64,000 nucleotides of DNA, from contig NC_053039.3 in the NCBI RefSeq assembly GCF_002575655.3, positions 377,123,633-377,187,632 of the forward strand, given 5' to 3'. The DNA comes from Aegilops tauschii subsp. strangulata (Eukaryota; Streptophyta; Magnoliopsida; Poales; Poaceae). Positions within the stretch are counted from its first letter, which is position 1; every line of letters begins with the position of its first letter. The notes under the pieces were generated by a model that did no database searches, was not told the DNA's origin, and saw nothing but the letters and a program-made list of their open reading frames with translations. Positions 44,119-54,709 of the stretch are shown here, in pieces. The translations under genes were made by a program, and so were the position numbers.

Positions 44119-47100
44119 ATGAAGGTGAGTGGATGGAAGGTGGAGCGGTACATGCAATCCGCGGTGATGGATATGTATGCAAATAATCAGACTAGGATTA
44201 GATGTCTGTGTGCAAGATGCAAGGAAGGAGTCCTTTTGGACCCTTTTGATCGTGGCACTTTGAAGGCGCACCTGCTGATGAATGGTTTCATGGATGGCTA
44301 TACTCAGTGGATAAGTGAAGAAGATGATGATGAGGAGGACGTCCACATGGCAGGGAATAACGACATGGGGCTAGACGAAGAGATGACCGATCGACAAGAA
44401 GACGATGGCGCCGAACATGTCGGCAGGGACGAGTCCGGAAATGACGACGACGGCGGAGAAGATTCCGGACACGGCGAAGAAGAGTCCGGACATGGCGGAG
44501 AAGAGGCGCCGGTCACGCCGCAGTCTTCGACGCTACTAAGTGCAGTCGTGCATGACCCTCATGTTCGAGACCTCCTTCGCAAGAGTACGACTAGCGAGAG
44601 AGCTGCTTCTAGAGAGGAGGCCAAGCTGGCGCAACTTGAAGTAGACTCGAGGACTCCATTGTATGACGGTTGCGATCCCGAGGTGACCCACTTGAGTTTC
44701 ACGCTCGAACTTCTAAAGACGAAGGCAAAAAACAAATGGATAGACAGAAGCCTCGATGAGCATTTGAAGTTTCTACATAATAAAGTTCTTCCTGCGGGGA
44801 ACCTGTGTCCTACTAGTGTCGAGGAGGCCAAGAAAATCGTTTGCCCTTTTGATTTGCCGCACATTAGGTACCACGCATGCATCAACGATTGCATCATTTA
44901 TCGGGGGGGGGGGGGGAGCACGCGGGAAAACCCAGTTGTCCAGTGTGCAATGCTTCTCGATACAAGAAGGCAGGAAAGAAAGCTCCTCAGAAAGTTGTAT
45001 GGTACTTTCTGATCACTCCCCGTCCGCAGCGGTACTTCGTAGATCCTAAGGAAGCAAAGCTCATGCGCTAGCACACAGAGAGGAAGAAGCCTGACGATGG
45101 AGATGATCCGAGGCTGAGACACCTCGTAGATGGTAGCCAGTTGAGAGCATTCAACGCCGTATATGGATTTGCTGCAGAAGATCCAAGGAACATTGTGCTT
45201 GGTGCGAGTACCAATGGCATGAATCCGTTTGGAAACCAGAACACCAACCACAACACATGGCCCATGTTTGTATGGATGTACAACCTCCCCCCATGGAAGT
45301 GCATGAAGACAAAGTACATACACATGAGCATGCTGATTCAAGGGCCGAAACAACCGAGAAATAGTATTAACCTGTATATGGGGCTTCTACAAGAGGAGCT
45401 AGACACGTTATGGAAAACACCCGCATTGACATGGGACGCCAGCAAAGGAGAATATTTCCATATGAGAGCCGCGCTGATGACGAGGGTGCATGACTATCTC
45501 GGTTATGGGTACACCTCAGGCCAGGTGTGCCACGGATACTACGGATGCACGAGGTGCATGGATGATACAATGTCTCAGCAGCTTACGTCAACGAAAGTTG
45601 GTGGGTCTGGGAGAATCGTGTACATGGGGCATCGTAGATGGCTCGAGAAGGATGACCTGTGGAGAAAGCATGGAGATCTATTCAATGTGTTGGCTAAGCT
45701 TCGAGGACCTCCACGTAAGAGGAGCGGCGCCGAAATCGACGAGCTGTTGAGAAACTGGGAACAATGCCCCACGTCGGGAAAGATCAAAAAGGCACCGGAG
45801 CCGCTGCTGAAGGTATGGAAAACGAGGTCTGTTTTCTGGGACTTGGAGTACTGGCCCAATCATGACACACCTCATTGCCTTGATCCAATGCATATCACGA
45901 AGAATGTCCTCGAGAGCTTGCTTGGCACACTGATGAACATGCCAGAGAAGACCAAGGATGGGCCGAAGGCAAGGAAAGACTTGGAAGATTTGAAGATCAG
46001 GAAAGATCTCCACCGTAAAAAGTTGATGGAGGAGACGGAGGAGGGGGGAAGGGGCTGAAAAGTCAACAAGAAGGAGGAGAATTATTGCCCCCTCCTTGCT
46101 TCACCTTAAGCGCGAAGGAGATCGATCAATTCATCAAGTGCCTTATGGGAATCAAAGTCAGTTCCGGTTACTGTGGGAAGATAAGCAGATTTCTAGACCC
46201 CAAGAAGAAAAGGTTCAGCGGGATGAAGTCTCATGACTGTCACGTGATGATGACGCAGATACTCCCGGTTGCCATTAGAGGGATAATGGAGAAGCACGTC
46301 CGTGACACGCTTACTGGTCTCTGCAACTTCTTCGACGTTATATCTCGAAAGTCCATAAGTGTGAAGCAGCTCCGAAGGCTACAGGAAGAGATCGTTGTCA
46401 TACTATGTGAGCTTGAGATGTACTCCCCGCCCGCGTTCTTTGACGTCATGGTGCATCTGTGTGTCCACATCATGGATGACATCATCGACCTCGGGCCAAC
46501 ATTCCTTCACAGCATGATGCCGTTTGAGAGGATGAATGGGGTCATCAAAGGATTCGTTCACAACATGTCCCGTCCGGAAGGGAGCATCGTCCAGGGGTAT
46601 CTGACGCATGAGTGCGTCTCCTTTTGCGAGAATTATATAAGCGTCGGAGACCCTGTTGTCGGTTTGCCCGTCAAGAAGCACGATGGGAAGCTCGAAGGAG
46701 AAGGTCACAACAACGGCCGGAGGGAATTGCACGTGGACTACTCGGATAGACGGAATGACTTTGACAGGGCTAAGTTCGTAGTGCTACAACACCTAGATGT
46801 GGTAGATGATTATGTGGCACAGCACAAAGCAACCATCGCAAAGAAGTACCGTGATAAGGGGATGCTCAAGACGGATGACGAAGTTATTGTTGAGCACAAC
46901 ACCACTTTCTTGCGCTGGTTTAAAGAACAAGTTCTTGAAAATCCCCCGGAAGAGGGCAGTTCGGACGGATTGCTCGTACACGCCTTAGCACATGGCTCCG
47001 CGCCCAAGCTCGCGACCTATCAGTCCTACGATATCAATTGGTACACGTTCTACACGGAGGCTAAAGACATGGACAGTGATTACCAGAACTCTGGGGTGAC

Positions 47101-47641
47101 AATTCAATGCGTGACTGACGCCAACGGCACAACTGAGAGATTCTACGGAAGGGTCGAAGATATCTGGGAGCTTGACTATGCTGGAATGCATGATGCGACG
47201 ATGTTCCGTGTTAGATGGGCCAAGGACGTCGTAATAGAAAACAAGTATTTCACCACCATGTCTATACCCGACGCGAAGAGCACTCCCGTGAACTTTAACG
47301 TCATTGCCAAAAATGAGCCATGGGTACACGCTAAGCACGTGACACAATGCTTGTTCATAACCGACCCGACCAATCCCAGCCGTGTTGTCGTGAGGAGATC
47401 CAAAAGGAGCATCGTCGGAATGGATGGAGTAGCCAACGAGGAAGACTACGACCAATACGGCAACCCGATGAGGGAAGATGATGATGACGATGAAGCATAC
47501 GTCAAAAGAAGAATCAATACTACATTACCTAAGAAAGATCGTAATCCATGGCTCCGGAAAAGTCACAAGGAGGGGCTCAATTACTCGGGAACGAACAAGA
47601 AAGGGAAGAAGCTCAATGTGAAACATCGTCGACGCAGTTGA
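44119..47641 (+). pseudogene. TNP2 transposase of the large CACTA element, three lesions
   Basis: From ATG at 44119: a transposase-associated domain (QTRIRCLCARCKEG, HLLMNGFMDGYTQW), an acidic linker, then TNP2 (YHACINDCIIYR, NPFGNQNT, MLIQGPKQP, GYYGCTRCMDD, YMGHRRWL, PHCLDPMHITKNV), DUF4218 (GMKSHDCHVMMTQILP, YSPPAFFDVMVHL, PFERMNGVIKGFV) and DUF4216 (SDYQNSGVTIQ, FYGRVEDIWELDY, RWAKDVVIENKYF). It ends at TGA 47639-47641. The protein should be about 1150 aa. Lesions: a frame change at the 14-G run 44903-44916, a TAG at 45069-45071 where relatives have Trp, and a frame change at a G-rich stretch near 46045-46060. Both frameshifts lie in G tracts and could be sequence errors. Function in active relatives: binding the ends and cutting the element. 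Confidence 0.9.
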
Positions 47642-47935
47642 CCAGAAACCTACATCTATATATATGTATCTATTTTGTGTACGCACTTAAGGAGCCGTTA
47701 TCGGTCAACTAATATGTTACCACCACATGCATGGTTCCGGTGATATGCGCGCGCAGTGGGGAGAGGGAGACGCCGTCGTCGGGAGAAAAGAAAAAAAACA
47801 AAAACAAAAGGGAGAAAGCAATACAAAAGAAAAAGGAAAGTAAACAGAAAAGAAAAGGAAAATAACAAAAGAAAAGAAAATTAAAAACTAGAAAAGGAAC
47901 ATAATAAAAAGAAAATAATAAAAATTGGAACAGTT
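47642..47935. other. Spacer after the transposase gene
   Basis: It begins with the likely 3' UTR, then a purine-rich A/G stretch (47790-47920: aaaagaaaaggaaa-type). No coding signal. Confidence 0.5.
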
Positions 47936-48105
47936 AGCAGTAGCGCTGGATTGAGAACCAACGCTATAGCTACTATAGCTATAGCGCTTTGTTCTAGAAA
48001 AGCGCTACTACTATGTGCCATTAGCAGTGGCGCTGCTTTACAACCCAGCGCTATAGCTAAGTTAGCTATAGCGCTGGGTTGTAAAGCAGCGCTACTGCTA
48101 TTTTG
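47936..48105. repeat. Internal array of subterminal-type repeats
   Basis: The units seen at the ends of the element (gcagtagcgctgg, aaaagcgctactact, ctatagcgctgggttg) occur here in the middle, about 6 kb from either end, with an inverted pair at 48020-48100. It stands directly before the GC-rich start region of ORF2. Confidence 0.85.
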
Positions 48106-48440
48106 AGTTAACCTCAAATTTGGCCAACCGCCAAGTCCCAATTCTCCCCCGGCCACTCTCCCCACACCCTTTTCTCCCACTCTGTCGCCGCCGCCGTCGC
48201 CCTCACGCTGTCCGTCGCCCTGCTCGCCCTCGACCGCCGGCTATCGCCCCCTAGCCGCCGTCGACCTCGTCGCCGGCCGTCTCCCGAGATCGCGTCATTG
48301 ACCACAATGCCGCCCCGCCTCTCCCCTGCCCCTGCGCCCACCCTCGACCTCGCCGCCCCTGCGCCCGCCCTCGACCTCGCTGGCCCTCGCCCCGCGCCCG
48401 CCCTTGACGCCGCCGCCCTCTCCACCGCCCCGTAAGCCTC
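48106..48440 (+). promoter_or_regulatory. Putative promoter region of ORF2
   Basis: The order after the internal repeats matches the 5' end of the whole element: a C-rich block (cccaattctccccc, gccgccgccgtcgcc), then CT runs near 48460-48500. No TATA box was seen. The minus-strand Arg/Gly-rich frames here are composition artefacts. Confidence 0.4.
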
Positions 48441-49033
48441 TCCCTCTCCTCTCCCCTGCCCTCCTCTCTCTCTCTCTCTCTGCTCTCTGCTCTCTCTCTA
48501 ATTTGGGTGTATGAACCCTAGCTAGGAGATGTAGTAGAGAGAGAGAGAGAGGAGATGTATGAACCCTAGTGTAGTGCAATTTTGTTTAGGGCAATTTACT
48601 TTAGGAAATTTAGCTTAGTGCAATTTAGTTTAGGGCAATTTTGTCTAGGGAAATTTAGTTTAGGGTATATAAAATACCTATAAATTTATAAAAAACAGTA
48701 GCTAAAATAGTAGCAAATTGGTTTTTGTAGGTATAAAAAATAGTAGCTAAAATTTATAAAAAATAGTAGCTAATTAGTTTTTGTAGGTATATAAATTAGC
48801 TATAAAAAACAGTTGCAAAAATTTATAAAAAACAGTAGCTAATTAGGGCAATAGCAAATATAGCTAGGGCCACTCAAATAAAAACCAGTAGCAAATAAAA
48901 CCCTAGATGATGTTTTAGGAGCATATAACCTATACAATATTGCTGTTTTTAACACTTGGTTAATTTGCTAAGTCCTGGAAATTTGTCATATGATGTTATA
49001 TGAACTTGTGCCAATTGTCGAAAAATATCTGAG
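48441..49033. other. Leader or intron upstream of ORF2
   Basis: AT-rich, with repeats of agtagctaaaatttataaaa and tttagtttagggcaattt. Probably 5' UTR intron. No gene. Confidence 0.45.
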
Positions 49034-49122
49034 TGGCCTATGTTTTGCCGGAATGTTGATTCATTTCCGTTCCGGCAAATTTCAGGCGCTCCATATGTCC
49101 ACTTTTTAGCAAAGGTCATGCC
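49034..49122 (+). promoter_or_regulatory. Leader module shared by both CACTA genes, copy 2
   Basis: It matches 43955-44048 (tatgttttgccggaatgt, ccatatgtcc, caaaggtcatgccaa). Part of it is also inverted at about 49165-49220 (ggacatatggag, gaatgaatcaacattccg), so the RNA could fold into a hairpin of roughly 50-bp arms. Confidence 0.6.
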
Positions 49123-49280
49123 AAAAATTTCCGTGATTTTCTTCATGACTTGTGCTAGAAACTAGGACATATGGAGTACCCAGAATTTACCGGAAGGGGA
49201 ATGAATCAACATTCCGACCAAATATAGGCCCCTTTTTTCTTTTCATTATATCTTTTATTTACAATTGTTGAATAGGAAAC

Positions 49281-52200
49281 ATGTCTACCGACGCCGAAGT
49301 CGCGGGTGGTTCTGCTCGCCTCGAAGACCCCATCGAGGCAGCAAATCACTATTTCGATTACCTGGACCAACACCAGATGGGGTTGCATGGTGGCGGCGGT
49401 GGCACCAACCCCGACACTGGCATCGGCACTGGCACCAACACCGACACCACCCCGAGACCGGCAACAATGCTGTCGTAGCCGGTAAAGCACCGAAGAAGAA
49501 GAGGACACGAAGACGAAACGAGCTTGGCATCGGACAAATTGTGGTCACGGAGATGCACCCCAAGAAGTTTGAGCCAACGGCGCCGGAGGAAGCGCGCTCG
49601 TGCTGGGGCAATCAACTTGGATGCATCCCCAGGGAAACCGCCAACATCAACGACAAGAGGTTGAGGCAGATACCACATATGGAGAACATGCTCCTAAAGA
49701 AGTTGCATAATAGGTTCTTGTTCCCTTGCCGCAATGAAAAAGAATATGAAGATCCGTGGAAAGACATCGCCATGACAAAGATAAACAACAAGGCGATGGT
49801 GACATTCACCAACAACTTGTCCTCCTGGAAAGTTCGGGTGAAAAAAGCGATTGCGAAGAATGAACCGTGGTCCAAGATTCATGCTGACAATCCGTCAATA
49901 ATGGAAGAGGACTTTGCAAAATTCAAGGAGAATTGCGCTCAAGAAGAAGTCAAGGGAAAGTCAGAGAAAATGAAGGCGCTCCAGGCCAGGAACACGCCTC
50001 CCCACCGCCTCGGAAGCCGTGGTTACGAGGGGAAGAGGGCCGTATGGGCCAAGGACGACGCCAAATGTGAAAATCATGGAATCCCAGACCCCTTGGCGGA
50101 GTTCACCGACCCGCTGGAGCATGACTGGATCAGGGCCCGGTACAAGTGGGACAAAGAAAAAAAGCTCTTTTACACGGACCCGATCGTGAGGGACTTCATG
50201 GGACTTCTGGTAATTGTTATATTACCACATTATCATATTATAGCTTCCAATCAATTCGACTGCAAGTTTTGTCACATTAGTAAACCGTCCACGTTCCTTT
50301 TGCAGAAAGAGCAGCACCAAAAGGCAGGTGAAAGTGACGAGTCGTCACAGTCGTCGGCGAGGCCCATGTGGGACACCCCATTCAACCGGGCGCTGAACAT
50401 ACTGAAGAAGGTCCCGGTGGACAAGCCGCTGTCCTATGGATGTGTGCACGGCGTCGGAGATGGCGCCTCGTGGAAGACATGCTACCACGAGGAGCCAGAG
50501 GAAAGTAAGAAGAGACAGGCCGTCACTCAGCAGAGCATCGACGAGAAGGTCAAGATTGCGGTCGATAAGAGCAAAGCTGAGACCAAAGAAGAGTTGCTCG
50601 GGGCCGTGTCTGCAGCGGTCACTGACGCGGTGGTCAGCTTGCTTCCGGCACTTTTCGATTTCATGAAGAACAATCCAAATGCACGGCCGGAGGACTTTCC
50701 CCTTCCCAGCTTTGTCGGAGCAATTCGGCGAACACCAGCGCACCAACACCTGCTCAAGCAACCGCAAAAGGTCCCACTCCTGTTCATAGCAGCCTGACCT
50801 CCGTCTCTTGCATGCTCGGTGGGCCTTCATTGCTGGATGAGCTCGACGCCCTCACGGTAATTATGCGTCATACCCTTTTCACCAGCATGTCTATAGTCTT
50901 CCGTTTCAGTTGCCTTTCGGATGTTTGACGTCGCAGACATGTCTCCTTCATAGGCCGACGACACCCCGTGCACCGTACTCTACGACATCAAGGGCCAGAA
51001 GGTGGTCGTGGGAAAGGCAACGATCGTGAAGCCGAAGGACCGCATGTTCCACAACCGAGTGATGCCCGATGGCGTCTTCAAGGTTAACGTGGCCAGTGTC
51101 TTTGCGGGCTTCGAGGATTTGCCCCCTCCGGTACCAGTCGATGACAACGAGACCCCTAAGATGATTGGCGCATGCAAGGGCTGGTTCTTGCCTTGGCCGA
51201 AGTCTCTTCTTCGTCTCGAGGCGCCCAGTATCACGCCAACGCCACCTTCTCAAGAAGGTATGAACACCACCCCACCTACCACATTACCTGCACCTATCAT
51301 GGCGAGTGATAGCGGACGACGCGAGGGAGAGCCTCCATTAGTGCCAGATGATGTAGCCCTCGTTGTTAAAGAAGCAAATGTTGATGATGACATGGAGGAT
51401 GATGATGATGACCCAGACAAGTATTTCAATACCGTCTATGATGATGGAGGATTGATGGCTCAGGACGGTGAAGACTCAGGCTATGAGCATGGAGATGATG
51501 ACTTGATGCTGCCTGATTTGCCGGAGCCGGAACGTCCTAAGGCGGAATGCAAAAAGTCTCTCTTCAAGCAATCCTCGCAGGAGACGCCTCCAGATGCCGC
51601 CTGTACCCAGCAACCCCCCGAGGGCCGTCCACTGATTAGCCCGACGACACTGGGGGTGGTGGTTAGGGAAGGTATGGTGGGCTCCCTACCACCACCAGGC
51701 AAGAAGCAAAGGAGGAGACCGGACAAGAAAGGCCCTAAAGGTGCCAGAGCTGCTTCAAGCAGCTAGCCTCCTCTGAAGCCCCGGGTGGTAGACAGAATAC
51801 CTGTCGAAGGTAAGAAGCATTTCCATGTCACCGGCGACCCAATCCCACCTGCCAAAGCGCTAGAGCACATACTAAACAATGATGTAAGGAGACTCCATGA
51901 AGATGTGCTGGCCAAAGAGAAAAGCCTTCTGATCACGGAAAAACCTGGATACCCGCTTTACGCGGCTAAGGTGCCGGCTGGGAAGTTCTACTTCGAGAAC
52001 TGGCCCGCGAATCAGTTCATCATGCGATTTGACTACATCTACGACATGTTCCACATGACCAAGCTGGATTTCCAGTTCATCCGCATGTATGCACTGTATC
52101 TGAACTACTTCATCAGGGTCGAGAACATCAAATATATCTGCGTTGCGGACCCGTACTATATGCACGAGAACTTCTTGGAAGTTTGCAAAGAGCATCGTGA

Positions 52201-52861
52201 CTATGCGAGCAAGTACCTCAGCGAATTCATGATCGCTAATAACGACAAGGAAGCAATTCTCGTGCCTTATCAGCCCACGTAAGTCATCCGCACATATCCT
52301 TTCGTAAGTGTTAACCATTCCTTTGCAAGCATTGAGGCTAATTTGAGGTGTACTTAATTTGCGCAGCAGGGGGGCGCCGTCCTCATCGTTCTGTACCAGG
52401 AATACTCCCATGCTATGTACTTGGACTCATCGAAGAACATCAGGAAAAAGGATTACAAGCACATAAAGAGTGTTCTCGATAGTGCCCTGTTAACCTTCAT
52501 CCTGTCTGGTGGATATATCAAGTTGAAAAAGTACAGGAATCGCGGGCTGGATTTCGGTCATAAGACCGACTTCTGCTGCATCCAGCAACCGCACACCAGT
52601 AGGGCTGATAGATTCTACCTCATGCATCACCTGCTCGAGTACAGAAGGGATAATCAACGCCTTCGCATGTCACCTACTACCAACGATGCCGAGATTGTTA
52701 GCTGGGCCACAAGCATAGGAAGTACACCAGATCATCGAATCAGAGCTGAGTTTTATCACGTACAGTGTGAACTTGCCCAAGTGATCATGAAGCAGGTCCT
52801 CGAACCAACAGGGATGTTCTACCATGGGCCAATCACGCGGGAGATGTGCGAGCACTGCTAA
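49281..52861 (+). pseudogene. Second long ORF of the CACTA element (DUF8039-type region plus Ulp1-like domain)
   Basis: It starts MSTDAEVAGGSARLEDP at 49281. A frame change near 49455 leads to KKKRTRRRNELGIGQIVVTE, CWGNQLGCI and a long middle region. An in-frame intron is at 50210-50305. A second frame change near 50715 precedes a Ser/Thr-rich end and an intron (50857-50953). Then TPCTVLYDIKGQKVVVGKA begins a DUF8039-like domain ending WFLPWPKSLLRLE, followed by an acidic stretch. TAG at 51764-51766 interrupts the frame. From 51785 a C48 (Ulp1) peptidase-like domain follows (ANQFIMRFDYIYDMF, ILVPYQP, intron at about 52279-52366, AVLIVLYQEYSHAMYLD, QQPHTSRADRFYLMHHLL). The catalytic His-Trp and the CGYY cysteine motif are replaced, so no protease activity is expected. 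Role in transposition is unknown; it may bind DNA or counter silencing. Confidence 0.8.
51785..52861 (+). pseudogene. Ulp1/SENP-like domain, catalytically degenerate
   Basis: C-terminal part of the second ORF, two exons (51785-52278 and about 52367-52861). The strand order of a C48 fold is recognisable: KFYFENWPANQFIMRF, YALYLNYFIRVENIKYICV, ILVPYQP, VLIVLYQEYSHAMYLDSS, then TDFCCIQQPHTSRADRFYL. Where active SUMO proteases have HW, D and CG, this one has AV, D and RA. Related Ulp1-like domains are known in CACTA and MULE (KI-MULE) transposons. Confidence 0.65.
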
Positions 52862-53223
52862 TCGCTCAGCGTCTAGACCTGAAGCCTTTCAAGAAGCTCG
52901 GGTGCTTCCTCCATGACTATGAAAATTGGACCGCCGACATGTAGGACTGATTGTTGATGACAATGCATGTGTCACTACTGTCTTTTTCTATGGCAAAACT
53001 TTCAATTTATGCACGGCGAAACTATGTGATGTAACTAAATCGTGGTCCTGAACTAGCGTAGATCGCTCTAGTTAATTAGTTTGGGTATGAGGAACTTTGT
53101 CATTTATGTTTACTATTGGTTGCTTGTATTTTGCTCCCGGTTACCTCTTTGTTTTCTTAAGTACATTATGTTGCATATTATCGTTCAATTCATCAACTCA
53201 CGATGCAGGTACATAGATCAGAG

Positions 53224-53469
53224 ATGGCGAAGGGCTACTACGCCGTGTACGTTGGGAGGGTTCCAGGAGTCTACGACCACTGGGCAGCCGCTCAGGCCCA
53301 GGTGCACAGGTACCCGGGTGCTAGCCATAGTGGGTTCGACAGCAGAGCCGAAGCGGAAAGTAGTTACTTGAGGTGGACACTCCAGCATGAGCAGGGGCGG
53401 GACCGCCGGTACTACATAGTCGCGCTCTTGCTCATCCTGATCACTCTTCTCTTCTACATCATGGTTTAG
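53224..53469 (+). CDS. Small RNase H1 N-terminal-domain protein with C-terminal membrane anchor
   Basis: 81 aa from ATG 53224 (gagATGGCG) to TAG; an in-frame ATG at 53203 lies across a likely splice acceptor (gatgcag) and is less likely. Residues 1-45 (AKGYYAVYVGRVPGVYDHW, then VHRYPGASHSGFDSRAEAE) match the RNase H1 N-terminal hybrid-binding / caulimovirus viroplasmin fold (PF01693), which binds RNA-DNA hybrid or dsRNA. Residues about 60-81 (YYIVALLLILITLLFYIMV) are strongly hydrophobic: a tail anchor for ER or other membranes. No RNase H catalytic domain follows. It is intact, unlike the other two genes of the element, and lies just before the right subterminal repeats. Alternatively it is a last exon of ORF2, joined by the acceptor at 53208. 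Confidence 0.75.
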   Translation: MAKGYYAVYVGRVPGVYDHWAAAQAQVHRYPGASHSGFDSRAEAESSYLRWTLQHEQGRDRRYYIVALLLILITLLFYIMV

Positions 53470-53734
53470 ATAGAGATGATGAAACTTGTATGTGTGCCAT
53501 GACCATGCAGTTGCACTTATTCGAGACATGACATTATCACACTTGTGTATCGCTATTTTCGAGATGTGATGATATTTGTGTTGAATGATGATGATGATGA
53601 TGGTATGATGGGACTATTGTATGTCTATGATATGATGAGAATAGTGTATGTTTAGTATGATCTGATGAAACTATTGTATAGAGCCTGTATAAATACAGTG
53701 CAAATACGTAGGGGGTGGGGTCGGCGGAAGCAGG

Positions 53735-53966
53735 AACATTAGCAGTAGCGCTGGCTTAGCACGAGCACTTCATATGAACAAGCGCTACAGATAGTTATCA
53801 GTAGCGCGGGTGCAGGAAGCGCTACTGCTAACAATACTTACCAGTAGCGCTGCCTATACTAGCGCTACTGCTACAACTTAGCTGTAGCGCGCTAGCAGTG
53901 GCGCTGGACCCAGCGCTACTGCTATGCTTATTTCAAGCGCTACTACTAGGGTTTTCCCTAGTAGTG
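53735..53966. repeat. Right subterminal repeats of the large CACTA element
   Basis: Copies of agtagcgctgg, aagcgctactgct and related AGCGCT-centred units up to the terminus, mirroring 42209-42560. Confidence 0.9.
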
Positions 53967-54092
53967 TTGACAAAGTTTATAGACAGAAATAACAACATAT
54001 ACAATAACAAATCAATACCATTAGATTCATTATTGAATATACTTTGACATCATATAGATTTGCTATTGTAAATGTTCATATTTCTACTTTTA

Positions 54093-54325
54093 CTAGCAAG
54101 ATGCCCGTGCGTTGCACGTAACCTGAAGATGGATTTGTATGACTAGTTTATCTTGTGAGAGAAAAGGATGAACGAGGGAAGGCCTTATTTGCAAATGCGG
54201 AGAGGTGTGTGGGTACCTTTTTGCAAAATTGCCATAGTTTCCTTCCTATCCGTCAGATATAAATCGGCGGCCTGTATTGCAGGATGGCAGGCACACCATC
54301 ATCACCAACTCTGTTTTTTATAAGA
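54093..54325 (-). mobile_element. Helitron-like short unit (copy H1)
   Basis: On the minus strand it runs TCTTATAAAAAACAGAG (from 54325) to ...GCATCTTGCTAG (54093) followed by T. The near-hairpin before the end reads CGTGCAACGCACGGG. The body matches the H2-H5 copies. Confidence 0.7.
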
Positions 54326-54506
54326 GTCCGTCCGATTTATATTTGACGGGTAGGAAGGAAACTATGGCAATTTTGCAAAAAGATACCCACACCCGTCTCT
54401 ACATTTGCAAATAAGGCCTTCCCTCATTCATCCTTTTCTCCCACAAGATAAACTACTCATACAAATGCATCTAGTTGTTCCATGCAACGCACGAGCATCT
54501 TGCTAG
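54326..54506 (+). mobile_element. Helitron-like short unit (copy H2)
   Basis: Plus-strand copy lacking the first part of the unit (it begins tccgtccgatttatatttg) and ending GAGCATCTTGCTAG at 54506. Its hairpin is worn (catgcaacgcacg). With H1 it forms a 414-bp inverted repeat. Confidence 0.65.
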
Positions 54507-54709
54507 TGTAGATAAAAAACATAGTTGGTGATGATGGTGTGCCTGCCATCTTGCAATATAGGCTGTCCAATCTATATCTAACGGATAGGAAGGAAACTAT
54601 GACAATTTACCCGCACTCCTCTCCACATTTGCAGATAAGACCTTCCCTTGTTCATCCTTTTCTCCCACAAGATCTTGATGTTCCGTGCAACGCACGGGCA
54701 TCTTGCTAG
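54507..54709 (+). mobile_element. Helitron-like short unit (copy H3)
   Basis: It ends CTAG at 54706-54709 before T. A perfect hairpin CCGTGC-AAC-GCACGG occupies 54683-54697, eleven bases ahead, the textbook Helitron 3' end. The start is gataaaaaacatagttggtg. Non-coding. Confidence 0.75.

Larger units (their letters stand above)
42209..53966 (+). mobile_element. 11.8-kb CACTA transposon with transposase, Ulp1-like ORF2 and small RNase H1-N protein
   Basis: The termini are CACTACTAGGAAAACG at 42209 and the inverted ...GTTTTCCCTAGTAGTG ending at 53966. Target duplication TTG at 42206-42208 and 53967-53969 is perfect. The subterminal repeat core AGTAGCGCT occurs at both ends and also in the middle. 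Gene order on the plus strand is TNP2 transposase (44119-47641), second ORF (49281-52861) and a small RNase H1-N/TM ORF (53224-53469). Frameshifts and stops show that this copy is defective, although it has all parts of an autonomous family. Confidence 0.95.

Noticed and set aside
48114..48579. Arg/Gly-rich minus-strand ORFs
   Set aside because: They run against the GC-rich leader of ORF2 and include a simple (GA)n repeat.
49265..49460. Start of ORF2 in the frame opening at 49265
   Set aside because: The Arg/His-rich peptide is an out-of-frame reading; the frame from ATG 49281 (MSTDAEVAGG) matches the expected N-terminus, with a frame change near 49455.
53224..53469. Viroplasmin gene of a caulimovirus
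   Set aside because: The fold is shared with the RNase H1 N-terminal domain. The ORF is tiny, has a membrane tail and lies within a CACTA element, with no other viral sequence nearby.
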